From contig NZ_FRAC01000033.1 in the NCBI RefSeq assembly GCF_900142215.1, positions 1-64,000 of the forward strand: DNA of 64,000 nt, written 5' to 3'. The notes under the pieces are model-generated. The model made no database searches. It was not told the origin of the DNA and saw only the letters and a list, made by a program, of their open reading frames with translations. Position 1 is the first letter of the stretch; each line of letters begins with the position of its first letter. Origin of the DNA: Anaerocolumna jejuensis DSM 15929 (GTDB taxonomy: Bacteria; Bacillota; Clostridia; Lachnospirales; Lachnospiraceae). Of this stretch, positions 34,984 to 43,721 are shown piece by piece. A program made the position numbers and the translations under genes.

Positions 34984-36294
34984 TCATTGTTTCCTGTAAA
35001 ACTGAGGCAGATATTCCTTATGAGCTTCCAGCAGCTCATCCAGTACTGTGATGGCATGGCTCTGGGAGAAGACCAGGGGATTGATCATCATAGCCAGCAA
35101 TGCCTTATCATAGTCACCGGTAACGGCTGCTTTGGCACCGGCTATCTCAAAGGATTTAATCTGCTGCAGCAGTCCATTGACTGCTTTGGGAAGCTTTCCG
35201 ACGGATACCGGAACAGGCCCGTTCTTTGTGATGATACAGTTCATTTCCGCTACCTCGTCATATTCCAGTTCATCAAGTACTCCCCGGTTTACCGTATTCA
35301 CCACCTGGATATCCCGGGTATCATTATAAATGGAGCAAATCAGGTTGCAGGCTGCATCACTGTAATAAGCCCCTCCCCTTTGCTCTAGCTGCTTGGGTTT
35401 TTCTTTTAAGTTTACGTCCTTATACAGTTCAAAAAGCTCTTCCTCAATCTTTTTTACCTTCTCTGCTCTTGTACCATTTTCCTTGTAATGCTCGATTGCT
35501 TCCTCCAGATATTCCTTTCCCATGAAATAATAGCGGTGATAGGAACAGGGAATTACCCCCAGCTGCTTTAAGAAGCCTTTGTTCCACTCAATTCCTTTGA
35601 TATTCTTTACACTTTGGTTCCCCCAAAGGTCAATTACTTCCTCCATTACATCTCTGCCGTCAACGTATACTCCCGTCACAAATACCATATGATTAAGTCC
35701 GCCAAAGGTAATATAAACCTCCTCCAGGGGACGGTTTAACATTCTGGCAATTGCTTTCTGCATATCAATCGGAACATTACATAAACCGATTGCTTTTTTT
35801 CTGCCGGAATAACGGTTCACTGCCTCCATTATCATGCCTACCGGATTCGTAAAGTTTACCAGCCACGCATCCTTGCATAATTCATCCATGTCCTTGCAGA
35901 TATCAAGAATAACAGGAATTGTACGCAGCCCCTTGAATAAGCCACCGGCTCCATTGGTCTCCTGTCCCAGCATTCCATGGCTCAAGGGAATTCTTTCATC
36001 CTTTATTCTGGCATCCAGCAGCCCTACACGAAGCTGTGTGGTTACAAAATCAGCACCCTTCAGGGCCTCTCTTCGGTCCAGGGTCGTATATATCTTCATT
36101 GGTAACCCGGCTTTTTCTACCATCCTCCTGGCAAGATTACCGACAATTTCAAGCTTATGCTTGCCTTCCTCAATATCCACCAGCCACAATTCACGTACAG
36201 GAAGCTTGTCATATCTTTTTATAAAGCCATCCACCAATTCCGGCGTATAACTGGAGCCCCCGCCAATGGTTGCAATTTTAATCCCTTCGCTCAT
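34984..36294 (-). CDS. GH4 family 6-phospho-beta-glucosidase-like glycosidase
   Basis: A 436-residue NAD+- and Mn2+-dependent GH4 enzyme. The N-terminal Rossmann loop is IATIGGGSSYTPELVDGF; metal-site residues appear in GLCNVPI (Cys) and GGLNHMVF (His), with FTNPVGMI before them. GH4 enzymes cut 6-phosphorylated disaccharides through a redox mechanism; the CelF-like sequence suggests 6-phospho-beta-glycosides. Its ATG overlaps the ROK kinase stop by 4 bp. Because both lie beside the amino-sugar operon and its RpiR regulator, a phosphorylated amino-sugar glycoside is a possible substrate (inference). Confidence 0.92.
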   Translation of the reverse strand: MSEGIKIATIGGGSSYTPELVDGFIKRYDKLPVRELWLVDIEEGKHKLEIVGNLARRMVEKAGLPMKIYTTLDRREALKGADFVTTQLRVGLLDARIKDERIPLSHGMLGQETNGAGGLFKGLRTIPVILDICKDMDELCKDAWLVNFTNPVGMIMEAVNRYSGRKKAIGLCNVPIDMQKAIARMLNRPLEEVYITFGGLNHMVFVTGVYVDGRDVMEEVIDLWGNQSVKNIKGIEWNKGFLKQLGVIPCSYHRYYFMGKEYLEEAIEHYKENGTRAEKVKKIEEELFELYKDVNLKEKPKQLEQRGGAYYSDAACNLICSIYNDTRDIQVVNTVNRGVLDELEYDEVAEMNCIITKNGPVPVSVGKLPKAVNGLLQQIKSFEIAGAKAAVTGDYDKALLAMMINPLVFSQSHAITVLDELLEAHKEYLPQFYRKQ

Positions 36295-37175
36295 TTAGAA
36301 CACCTTTCCTTTCCATATTGTTCTATAAAATTAATCAAGGCACCGATTTTACCTGCATCATTTCCCAGCTTGCAGGCCTCGATTGTCACATAGTCCTTCA
36401 AGTGTTTAAAAATATGATATACCCTGCTTTCCAAATCCATAATAAAGTTCTCTCTGGCACTGATTCCGCCTCCGATAATTACTTTCTCCGGATCAAAGCT
36501 CACTGCTGTATTTCCGATTACTATTGCCAGATCGTCCAGCCACTCTTCATAGATTTCCCTTACTCTCCTGTCCTCCAGATGGTCAAACACATAATTGCCG
36601 TCCACACTCTGGCCCAGCTTTTCAGAAACCCTTCCTGCCAGTACTGCGGTAGCGGATGCTGCCTTATAGGTATATCCTCCGTTATCACCTTCCCGTCCGA
36701 TTATGGTAAATCCGAATTCACCTGCCTTAAAGTTCCTGCCGCGCAGCAATTTACGATTATGGATAATGGCTCCGCCTATTCCCGTGCCCAGGGTTACCAT
36801 ACAAAAATCAGAACAAGCCTTTCCTGCGCCGAACTTCAATTCTGCCAGAGCCGCACAATTGCTGTCATTTTCAATTGCTACGGGAAGCTCTGTTTGTCTC
36901 ATCAATTCCTCTTTTAAATTATAGGCCTTAAAATTATCCCCTACACTGTAATCGGAATTCTGCCCGGTTACCGGGTTAATAAAGCCTCCCATGCTTATAG
37001 CGACTCCCTCTGCGCCAGCCTTATTCTCATAGATTATTTGTAACAGCTGCTGTAAAAACCTTTCCGGATTTTTTTCCGTGGGCAGTACCAGGGAACTTTC
37101 TTCGCAAAATTCTTTATTCATAAGCCCGTATTTAATAAATGTCCCCCCGATATCCATCGTGATATAGTTACCCAT
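36291..37175 (-). CDS. ROK family sugar kinase
   Basis: A 294-residue ROK kinase. It has the phosphate-binding DIGGTFIKYG, ENDSNCAALAELKFG with the catalytic Asp, and GTGIGGAIIHN. The usual CxCGxxGC zinc motif of ROK proteins is absent; instead REGDNGGYTYKAAS appears there, as in the zinc-free subgroup. It likely phosphorylates a hexose or amino sugar, or a disaccharide at the 6 position for the GH4 enzyme it is coupled with. AAAGGAG lies 9 nt upstream. First gene of the ROK-GH4 pair, divergent from rpiR. Confidence 0.9.
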   Translation of the reverse strand: MGNYITMDIGGTFIKYGLMNKEFCEESSLVLPTEKNPERFLQQLLQIIYENKAGAEGVAISMGGFINPVTGQNSDYSVGDNFKAYNLKEELMRQTELPVAIENDSNCAALAELKFGAGKACSDFCMVTLGTGIGGAIIHNRKLLRGRNFKAGEFGFTIIGREGDNGGYTYKAASATAVLAGRVSEKLGQSVDGNYVFDHLEDRRVREIYEEWLDDLAIVIGNTAVSFDPEKVIIGGGISARENFIMDLESRVYHIFKHLKDYVTIEACKLGNDAGKIGALINFIEQYGKERCSK

Positions 37176-37248
37176 AATTCAGAACTCCTTTTCGTAAATT
37201 TTCCATCTGCCCTGCAAATGGCAGTGGCAGCGGGAACCAAAGACCTTA

Positions 37249-37277
37249 TTGTAACAAAACCCATAATAATGTATAAT
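37249..37277 (+). promoter_or_regulatory. promoter of the RpiR regulator gene
   Basis: TTGTAA (37249-37254) and TATAAT (37272-37277) with a 17 nt spacer, 30 nt upstream of the start. Confidence 0.7.
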
Positions 37278-37306
37278 AACATAAAACCTACGGAGGCGAG
37301 GTAACC

Positions 37307-38182
37307 ATGACTACTGTCGAAATCAGAACCAAAAATATGTATCCTCAATTAAATAAAACCGAGAAAAAGGTTGCGGATTATATTCTTCAAAATATAGACA
37401 ATATATTTCGTTACCCCTTGGCTAAGTTGGCAAATCTCTCCGGCACAAGCCAGGGAGCCTGGGTCCGCTTCTGCAAATCCATCGGTTTTGACGGAATGAA
37501 GGATTTGAAGAAGTCTCTTTTTGTTGAACTGAATGAGACCATAACGGAAAATGAGAATCCCACTCCACAACTGCAGTTTACCGATATCAAGGAGCATTCT
37601 ACCTATATTTCCATGGCTGAAAATGTGTGCTTTAGCAGTATTCAGGCAATTGAAGCTACCTTAAAGCTCTTTGATGAAGTCATGTTATCAGGTATCGTTG
37701 ATCAAATAATTAGCGCAAAAGCCATCCGTATCTTTGGCGTCGGTGCTTCCGGCCTGGTTGCAGATGATTTGTATTATAAACTGCTGCGTATCGGATACAA
37801 TGTTTCCTATTGCCATGATTCCCATATCAGCCTCACCTACGCCTCCACTATAACTGCCGGCGATGTTGCTATCTTCATTTCCTATACCGGCGAAACGAAG
37901 GAAATCCTGGAGACTTTGGATATTGCTAAGAAAAACGGTGCCACCACCCTGGCAATCACCAAATATGGAAAAAGCAGCCTGGCACAATCCGTTGATTATG
38001 TACTCTATACCAGCTCGCCGGAAATCTATAAAAGAAGCGGTGCCATGAGCTCAAGAATAGCCCAGCTTATCATCGCCGATATTCTCTTTACCGCTATTGC
38101 AAACAGAGATTATGACAATGTAACCGGCATGCTGGAAAGCAGCTACCAGGCAACCCATTCCCACCGCAGCGACAACAGCTGA
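37307..38182 (+). CDS. MurR/RpiR family sugar-phosphate regulator
   Basis: A 291-residue transcription factor. The N-terminal HTH_6 domain covers about residues 1-75 (NKTEKKVADYILQN, LANLSGTSQGAWVRFCKSIGF), and a SIS domain covers about 120-260 (IFGVGASGLVADDLYYKL, VAIFISYTGETKEILETL) that binds phosphosugars. It is divergent from the ROK-GH4 pair, and its stop abuts the namZ stop (38182/38183). In this context MurNAc-6-phosphate or GlcNAc-6-phosphate is the likely effector, as for E. coli MurR (inference). Confidence 0.92.
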   Translation: MTTVEIRTKNMYPQLNKTEKKVADYILQNIDNIFRYPLAKLANLSGTSQGAWVRFCKSIGFDGMKDLKKSLFVELNETITENENPTPQLQFTDIKEHSTYISMAENVCFSSIQAIEATLKLFDEVMLSGIVDQIISAKAIRIFGVGASGLVADDLYYKLLRIGYNVSYCHDSHISLTYASTITAGDVAIFISYTGETKEILETLDIAKKNGATTLAITKYGKSSLAQSVDYVLYTSSPEIYKRSGAMSSRIAQLIIADILFTAIANRDYDNVTGMLESSYQATHSHRSDNS

Positions 38183-39322
38183 TTAATACAGGTGGTATTT
38201 TTCCTTTTTCTTTGCAAACTCCTCTGCTTCCACCGCCCACATTTCATATACTTCCTTCGCAGAAAAATCATGGGTCCGGATAAAATCATCTCCGGTATTG
38301 TAGTCAATCATAGGTTTTCCGGAGGATGAATAGGGTGCATTATAGGAAAATTTATCACCGGACAGGTTCTTTATTTCCTCTAAAAGATACAGCCCTGTCT
38401 TTACCCCGCAAAAGCTCTCTCTGTCGGTAACATGCAGCTGCACTCCCCGGCAAAGTATACCGACATGCTTTGAAAATGTCGGTGTAAAGTAGACCGGCCG
38501 GAATAATACCCCGGATAGTCCCTTCTTATTCATATTTATCGCAAGTGTCTCTGCTTCCAGCCATGGCGCTCCTGCCAATTCAAAGGGCTTTGTCGTTCCC
38601 CTTCCTTCCGAAATATTGGTTCCTTCCAAAATACAGGTGCTGTTATAGGCAACTGCCGTATCAACTGCCGGCATATTTGGAGACGGCATAATCCAGGGAA
38701 GTCCCGTGTCTTCATAATACATTGTCCTCTCCCATCCCGTCATTGGAATTACCTTTAAATCACAGGAAATGTGAAATTCCTGGTTAAACAAAAGTGCTGC
38801 TTCCCCTATGGTCAGGCCATACCGGTAAGGAATTGGATGCAAGCCCACAAAGGAGGTAAAGCCAGGCTTAACAAGATTGCCCTCTACCTTAACGCCTCCA
38901 ACAGGATTTGGCCGGTCGAAAACAAGAAAGGTCTTTTTATATTCCCCGCAGCTTTGCATACAATAGGACATGGTATACAGATAGGTATAGAGCCTTGAGC
39001 CCACATCCTGGATATCAAAAGCCAGAACATCAATGTCCTTTAGCATCTCCTCCGAAGGCTTCTTATTCTTCCCATACAGTGAAAAAACAGGCAGACTGGT
39101 TTTCTCATCAACATAATAGTTAACCATATCACCTGCCTGTATATCTCCTCTGACACCGTGCTCAGGGGAAAATAACCGTACTAAAGCCGTTTTTTCTTTT
39201 AATATATCAATTGTGCTTCTTAAGCCTGAGCCGACCCCTGTTGGATTTGTAATCAATCCGACCCTTTTTCCCTTCAGAAAATCCATCCATTCCCCGGTAT
39301 TTTCTATTCCAGTCCTTACCAT
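38183..39322 (-). CDS. namZ: NamZ-type exo-beta-N-acetylmuramidase (DUF1343, GH171)
   Basis: A 379-residue protein of the DUF1343 family. The family signatures are GLITNPTGVGSGLRSTID, LFSPEHGVRGDIQAGD, FDIQDVGSRLYTYLYTM and FDRPNPVGGVKVEGNLV. The characterised member in Bacillus releases terminal MurNAc from peptidoglycan fragments. No signal peptide is visible, so here it would act inside the cell on imported sugars, unlike the secreted Bacillus enzyme. Start ATG 39322 is preferred (GGAGG 11 nt upstream); a TTG at 39340 is the alternative. Last gene of the ten-gene operon. Confidence 0.9.
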   Translation of the reverse strand: MVRTGIENTGEWMDFLKGKRVGLITNPTGVGSGLRSTIDILKEKTALVRLFSPEHGVRGDIQAGDMVNYYVDEKTSLPVFSLYGKNKKPSEEMLKDIDVLAFDIQDVGSRLYTYLYTMSYCMQSCGEYKKTFLVFDRPNPVGGVKVEGNLVKPGFTSFVGLHPIPYRYGLTIGEAALLFNQEFHISCDLKVIPMTGWERTMYYEDTGLPWIMPSPNMPAVDTAVAYNSTCILEGTNISEGRGTTKPFELAGAPWLEAETLAINMNKKGLSGVLFRPVYFTPTFSKHVGILCRGVQLHVTDRESFCGVKTGLYLLEEIKNLSGDKFSYNAPYSSSGKPMIDYNTGDDFIRTHDFSAKEVYEMWAVEAEEFAKKKEKYHLY

Positions 39323-39361
39323 GCTGCAAACCGCCTCCAATCCGAATTGTTATTATGAAAT

Positions 39362-40288
39362 CTAAACCTTCCTGCCTTCCTCCGGCAGCTTAAGTGCCAA
39401 CAGCATTGCTCCGTATACTGCTGTTCTTTGGGCCTTTGTTATTGTGATTCCAGGATAAGCCTTTTGCATACTCTTACAGAATTTCTCGTAGATTAAGGTA
39501 TTCTGAAGCAATACACTCCCGGAAACTGCCAGGACCGGTGCTTCTTTCCATTGCCTGACTACCGGCGCAGCCAGCTCTGTCAAATCCCGGGCGCAGTCCT
39601 CGATAATCCGTTCCGCTGCTCTGTCCCCGCATTCCACCGCTTTTCCGATTAAAATGGAAAGCTCTGCAATTTCCTTTTTATTGCGTTCTGGCGCATATAT
39701 GTAGGAAATCAGTTCTTCCACACTGTTGATATTTAGATATTCAAAGACCAGCTCTTTTAACAGGGTGGGCTCCCTACGTCCATCATTTGACTTTACAATG
39801 GCTGAAAGGCTTTCCCTTGCAATTGCATAGCCGCTCCCGACATCATCGATCAGATGTCCATAGCCGCCGGTGCGGTAGGAATCCCCCCCTTTATCCTTTC
39901 CCAAACAGATGGAGCCGGTACCGGATATGAGTATAATACCCTCCTGGTTTTCCAACGCACCGGCAAAGGCCGTATCAACATCGCCCACAATTTTTACCGG
40001 ACACCGGTAGCCTGCCTTTCTGATATGCTCCAGCAGCTGTTCTTTTACGGCAAGATTACTGATGCCGGCAGCTCCGACGCAAATTGCAGCGCACTCCTGT
40101 GCCTGAAAGCTCTTCTCTGTGATTCTATGAAAAATACTCTGCAGGTTGGAATCAATCTGTTCCTTACTGCTTCCATTATAATTCATCGTCCCGCCGGTGA
40201 ACTCCTCCAGCACCCTTCCACTGGTATCCGCAAGCAAGACGGCGGTCTTTGTCCCTCCGCCGTCCATTCCGATTACATATCTCTCCAC
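39362..40288 (-). CDS. BadF/BadG-type N-acetylglucosamine/MurNAc kinase
   Basis: A 308-residue ASKHA-fold kinase of the BadF/BadG/BcrA/BcrD group. It shows GMDGGGTKTAVLLAD, GDVDTAFAGAL with the catalytic Asp, the ATP-site GTGSICLGK and SGSVLLQN. Clostridial members of this branch (MurK of C. acetobutylicum) phosphorylate both MurNAc and GlcNAc at the 6 position. That fits a pathway with an ABC importer and no PTS. GTG start with AGGAGG 8 nt upstream. It follows nagZ and precedes namZ. Confidence 0.88.
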   Translation of the reverse strand: MERYVIGMDGGGTKTAVLLADTSGRVLEEFTGGTMNYNGSSKEQIDSNLQSIFHRITEKSFQAQECAAICVGAAGISNLAVKEQLLEHIRKAGYRCPVKIVGDVDTAFAGALENQEGIILISGTGSICLGKDKGGDSYRTGGYGHLIDDVGSGYAIARESLSAIVKSNDGRREPTLLKELVFEYLNINSVEELISYIYAPERNKKEIAELSILIGKAVECGDRAAERIIEDCARDLTELAAPVVRQWKEAPVLAVSGSVLLQNTLIYEKFCKSMQKAYPGITITKAQRTAVYGAMLLALKLPEEGRKV

Positions 40289-40312
40289 TGTCTGTTCCTC
40301 CTGCGCTCCAGG

Positions 40313-41890
40313 CTAATGCTCTGCCTGCTTTAAAGTTACCGGAAGCTTTCCCGCTGCATTATACTGTCTTCTAATAACCTCTTCCAATGCATCGAATACC
40401 ACCGTATTATATTCAAAGGCTGCCAGCTTATGTATTTTATTATCCAGCAATGAAAAGTCATAGGGATTTCTTAAGGTAACTGCCAGCACTTCCTTTCCCT
40501 CCCGGCTGATTTTATTTGCCAAGGCAAGCTGCCCCGTATTCAGATGACCGTTGTATAAGCCATAGATTACGCTGGGTGCATCTTTTAACTGTGACATTGC
40601 TGCTCCAATCTCCTCCTCACCCGGATTCACCGGCACTTCCAGATATCTGCAGCCAAGCTTTCCAGCCATGTATTTTCCGAAATGCAGCTCCTTATCCACG
40701 GAGCTGCTGGCCAGGGTGGATCGGTAGGCATAACTGCCGATAACCACCGTATCTTTTGTGACCTCCGGCAGCTCCATTGGCGATACCTTGGTTATTCCTT
40801 CCAAGGTCATCCTTAAGACGGCTTCCTTTTGCTCCTTACTGCCAATAACAGAGATATCCTTAAGTTCAGGTTCAATCCGGTATTTTTCCTTCCATTTCAA
40901 AATATTGCTTACCGCCCGGTCAATATATTCCACCGGAATCTCCCCTGCTGACACAGCTTCTTCAATCCTTTGAATTGCCTCCTTAACCAGAGCCGGCGTA
41001 TGGGAGATGCAGAGCAGCTCTGCCCCCGCCTTTACTGCTTCCACTGCCCCTTCGGCTGTACCGTAGAAGGACTGGATTGCCCCCATCTCCAGACAGTCTG
41101 TAATAATAATTCCCTGAAAGCCCAATTGTTCCCTCAGTAGTCCGGTCAATATTGCCCTTGACATGGTTGCCGGTTTTTTATCCTTTTCCAGCTTCGGAAA
41201 CAGGATATGGGAGGTCATAACACAGGGTGCCCCCTGCTTAATTGCACTAAAAAAAGGAATCAGTTCATCATCCATTAATTCAGACAGGTCTTTTTCTACC
41301 ACCGGAAGACCCATATGGGAATCCGTGGCCGTATTGCCATGCCCCGGGAAGTGCTTTACGGCAGGCATAACCCCTTCGTCCAGCAGCCCTTTCATCATAT
41401 TGATTCCGTAACGTTCCACCTGGTATGGATCGCTGGAATAGGACCTGACACCAATGACGGGATTATCCGGGTTGGAATTTACATCCAATACCGGAGCCAG
41501 ATTTACATTGATTCCAAGTTTTCTTAACTGTTTCCCTGTAATCCTCCCTGCCTGGTAAGCATATTCCGGTTTTCCGGTGGCTGCAATCAGCATTGCTCCC
41601 GGTACATTGCACGCCTCCCCGGGGAGCCTTGTGACCACCCCTCCTTCCTGGTCGACGGCGATAAAAGCAGGATGGCCGGTACTTTGTTCAATTCTCAAAT
41701 GCAGGTCCGTGCAGGTATGCTGCACCTGCTCTGCATTGCAAAGATTATAGGAGAACAAAATAATATTGGCTACCTTATATTCTTCAATTAATTCAATCAA
41801 TTCTGGTGTAATATCGGCAGTTGGAAATCCTGTCATGATCATCTGACCGATTTTATCCCTAAGCTTCCATTCCTTCATACTAACCACCAT
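40313..41890 (-). CDS. nagZ: beta-N-acetylhexosaminidase, GH3 (NagZ-like)
   Basis: A 525-residue GH3 enzyme. It shows VDQEGGVVTRLPG, the His/Asp dyad loop KHFPGHGNTATDSH that sets NagZ-type enzymes apart, and the nucleophile in ITDCLEMGAI. A C-terminal GH3 domain of ~180 residues follows, as in the two-domain B. subtilis NagZ. It removes GlcNAc from GlcNAc-MurNAc. No signal peptide, so cytosolic. ATG at 41890 has GGGAGGGG 8 nt upstream; the frame extends to 42064, but that would overlap the upstream gene over unrelated residues. Confidence 0.92.
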   Translation of the reverse strand: MVVSMKEWKLRDKIGQMIMTGFPTADITPELIELIEEYKVANIILFSYNLCNAEQVQHTCTDLHLRIEQSTGHPAFIAVDQEGGVVTRLPGEACNVPGAMLIAATGKPEYAYQAGRITGKQLRKLGINVNLAPVLDVNSNPDNPVIGVRSYSSDPYQVERYGINMMKGLLDEGVMPAVKHFPGHGNTATDSHMGLPVVEKDLSELMDDELIPFFSAIKQGAPCVMTSHILFPKLEKDKKPATMSRAILTGLLREQLGFQGIIITDCLEMGAIQSFYGTAEGAVEAVKAGAELLCISHTPALVKEAIQRIEEAVSAGEIPVEYIDRAVSNILKWKEKYRIEPELKDISVIGSKEQKEAVLRMTLEGITKVSPMELPEVTKDTVVIGSYAYRSTLASSSVDKELHFGKYMAGKLGCRYLEVPVNPGEEEIGAAMSQLKDAPSVIYGLYNGHLNTGQLALANKISREGKEVLAVTLRNPYDFSLLDNKIHKLAAFEYNTVVFDALEEVIRRQYNAAGKLPVTLKQAEH

Positions 41891-41892
41891 GC

Positions 41893-42594
41893 CTATAACC
41901 CCTCCCTGATAACACGGTAGGTTTCCGGTGGAATCATAAAGCATTCCGCTCTTCCCTTTCTGGCTTCGATTCCTCTTACTCTGCTCAAATGGTCGTAATA
42001 CTCCATGTAAGGAAAAGAAGTACTGCCTGTCACGAACCAGTGGGCAGCAATTGCCTTTTTCCACAATTCATATCCCTCCGTCGTATCCACAAACAGATAG
42101 GGCTTGAAATCCACTGCATCCTCCCAGTTTTCCGCATAGTAAAAACGACCTGCAAAATGGGGCGGATTTTCTCTTAGAAACCCCGGCAAAGAAGCATAAA
42201 AGCGGGCATCATTTACAATCTTATGGGTATTGTTATGGTCCTTATGCATGGCGCTTTTGAAATGAGTGATCAAAATGTCCGGCTTGACCTTGCGGATTAC
42301 ATCACATACCTGAAAACGTACCTCATCATTATCCGGCAATTCGCCGTCAGGATAGTCAAATACAATTGCCTCTCCCTTTAACATTCCTGCAAAGGTCTGT
42401 GCTTCCTGTACCTTCTGTTTTCTATAATCAGCAATATCCCTGCCTGCCGGAGCTCCCTTTTCACCTGCCGTCAACGCCAGCGTTACGATATGCGCCCCCT
42501 CCAGGGCATGCTTTGCCAAAGCCATTCCTGCTGTAAGCTCCATATCACCGATGTGTCCGCCTACCGCTAATATGGTTAATTTCCCATCCTTCAT
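41893..42594 (-). CDS. PIG-L (LmbE-like) family deacetylase, HxGD variant
   Basis: A 233-residue protein of the PIG-L/LmbE family of zinc-dependent N-acetylglucosamine-type deacetylases. The usual AHPDDxE metal motif reads GGHIGDMELTAG: the zinc-binding His and Asp remain, but the first Asp, which acts as base in MshB, is Gly. A second family segment HFKSAMHKDHNNTHKI holds the third His. It could therefore be an altered hydrolase. The start at 42594 has GGAAGGAG upstream. It sits between a GNAT gene and nagZ in the amino-sugar operon, so an acetylated amino sugar is a natural substrate (inference). Confidence 0.85.
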   Translation of the reverse strand: MKDGKLTILAVGGHIGDMELTAGMALAKHALEGAHIVTLALTAGEKGAPAGRDIADYRKQKVQEAQTFAGMLKGEAIVFDYPDGELPDNDEVRFQVCDVIRKVKPDILITHFKSAMHKDHNNTHKIVNDARFYASLPGFLRENPPHFAGRFYYAENWEDAVDFKPYLFVDTTEGYELWKKAIAAHWFVTGSTSFPYMEYYDHLSRVRGIEARKGRAECFMIPPETYRVIREGL

Positions 42595-42629
42595 AGTTCT
42601 CTCCTTCCTGCTGCTTTCCAGCACCCTGC

Positions 42630-43595
42630 TTAAAGCATCTTTCTCATAACAGCAAATTCCTGCACCCTTCGAAAACCCGCCTGGCTATATATCCGGGCAG
42701 CCGGATTTTCCGCACCGGTATACAATGACATATAGGCTGCCTGAACCTTCTTCTCTTCTTCGCACAGCTTATAAAATAAGATGGTTCCAAGCCCGTGACC
42801 CTCATGCTCTTTCACAACGCCAATTCCGGTAAAATATCCCCGTCCGTTTTCCTGCCGGAGCATTGGACCTGCAAATCCGACTACCGCTCCGTTCTTGGCA
42901 GCAATCAGTACAGGCGTCCCTTCTCTCGTACACTGAAGAATTTCTCTTTCCCACAAGGGGTTTTCCAGTTTTTTCAGCATCTGCTCCACATTGCAGTGTC
43001 TGGCCTTATCGAACAGAGAGACCTCATAGCCTTCCCCTGCCGCTTTTTCTTCTTTTTCCGCAATTGCCTGGGGAATGCCAAATCCCTTTAAATCTAAGTA
43101 CATTGCCTGCTCTGTGGTACGCAGAACATAGCCGTTCTGCAAAAGCTCTTCATAAAACCTGCTGTTTTTAAATACCCCCGGTGCATTATTATGTTCATGC
43201 CGGTCGGTATTCCTGATGTACCAGGGCAGCATCATCGGATTGAAGAACAAAATTTCCGACTGGGTTTTACCTGCCCTTTGAAATGTTTCTTCCAGCAGAC
43301 TTAGCAGCTGTATGTAATTTTCGGAGTTTTCTACATCCTCCCCCAATATGACACAGGTAATATAACCGCTGGTTTCTCCCAAGGGTAAGTCCTCTCCCAT
43401 GCATCCGCAGGCAAATCCGGTAATTTCATTAGCTTTTCGCATAACAAAGGCCTGTTCCGGATTAAAATATGCATTTCCGGTGAAAATGTCTGAAAACGAA
43501 TCCATATCCAATTCCTTATATCCAAGCTTTACGGCTGCCGTATTCCAGAGTTTCAGGATGCCATCCCTATATTCCTCTTTATACGTATCTATCAT
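42630..43595 (-). CDS. GNAT family N-acetyltransferase (two-domain)
   Basis: A 321-residue protein with two GNAT-like halves. The C-terminal half has the acetyl-CoA site GIGVVKEHEGHGLGTILFYKL and a closing NPAARIYSQAGFRRV. The N-terminal half begins EEYRDGILKLWN and has FACGCMGEDLPLGE. In an operon for GlcNAc/MurNAc use, next to a deacetylase-like gene, it may acetylate glucosamine or muramic acid units that lack the acetyl group, or act on peptide stems. The substrate is not visible in the sequence. Confidence 0.85.
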   Translation of the reverse strand: MIDTYKEEYRDGILKLWNTAAVKLGYKELDMDSFSDIFTGNAYFNPEQAFVMRKANEITGFACGCMGEDLPLGETSGYITCVILGEDVENSENYIQLLSLLEETFQRAGKTQSEILFFNPMMLPWYIRNTDRHEHNNAPGVFKNSRFYEELLQNGYVLRTTEQAMYLDLKGFGIPQAIAEKEEKAAGEGYEVSLFDKARHCNVEQMLKKLENPLWEREILQCTREGTPVLIAAKNGAVVGFAGPMLRQENGRGYFTGIGVVKEHEGHGLGTILFYKLCEEEKKVQAAYMSLYTGAENPAARIYSQAGFRRVQEFAVMRKML

Positions 43596-43721
43596 GGCTT
43601 TCTTCCCAGGCTGCCCTACTTACCACACCCTGGCTCCTTTCTTTCCATTATCACTTAAGTTTCACAAAGCTGCCGTTTATAAGAGTAATTCACCTACAAC
43701 TAAATATTGAAAGAGACAACA

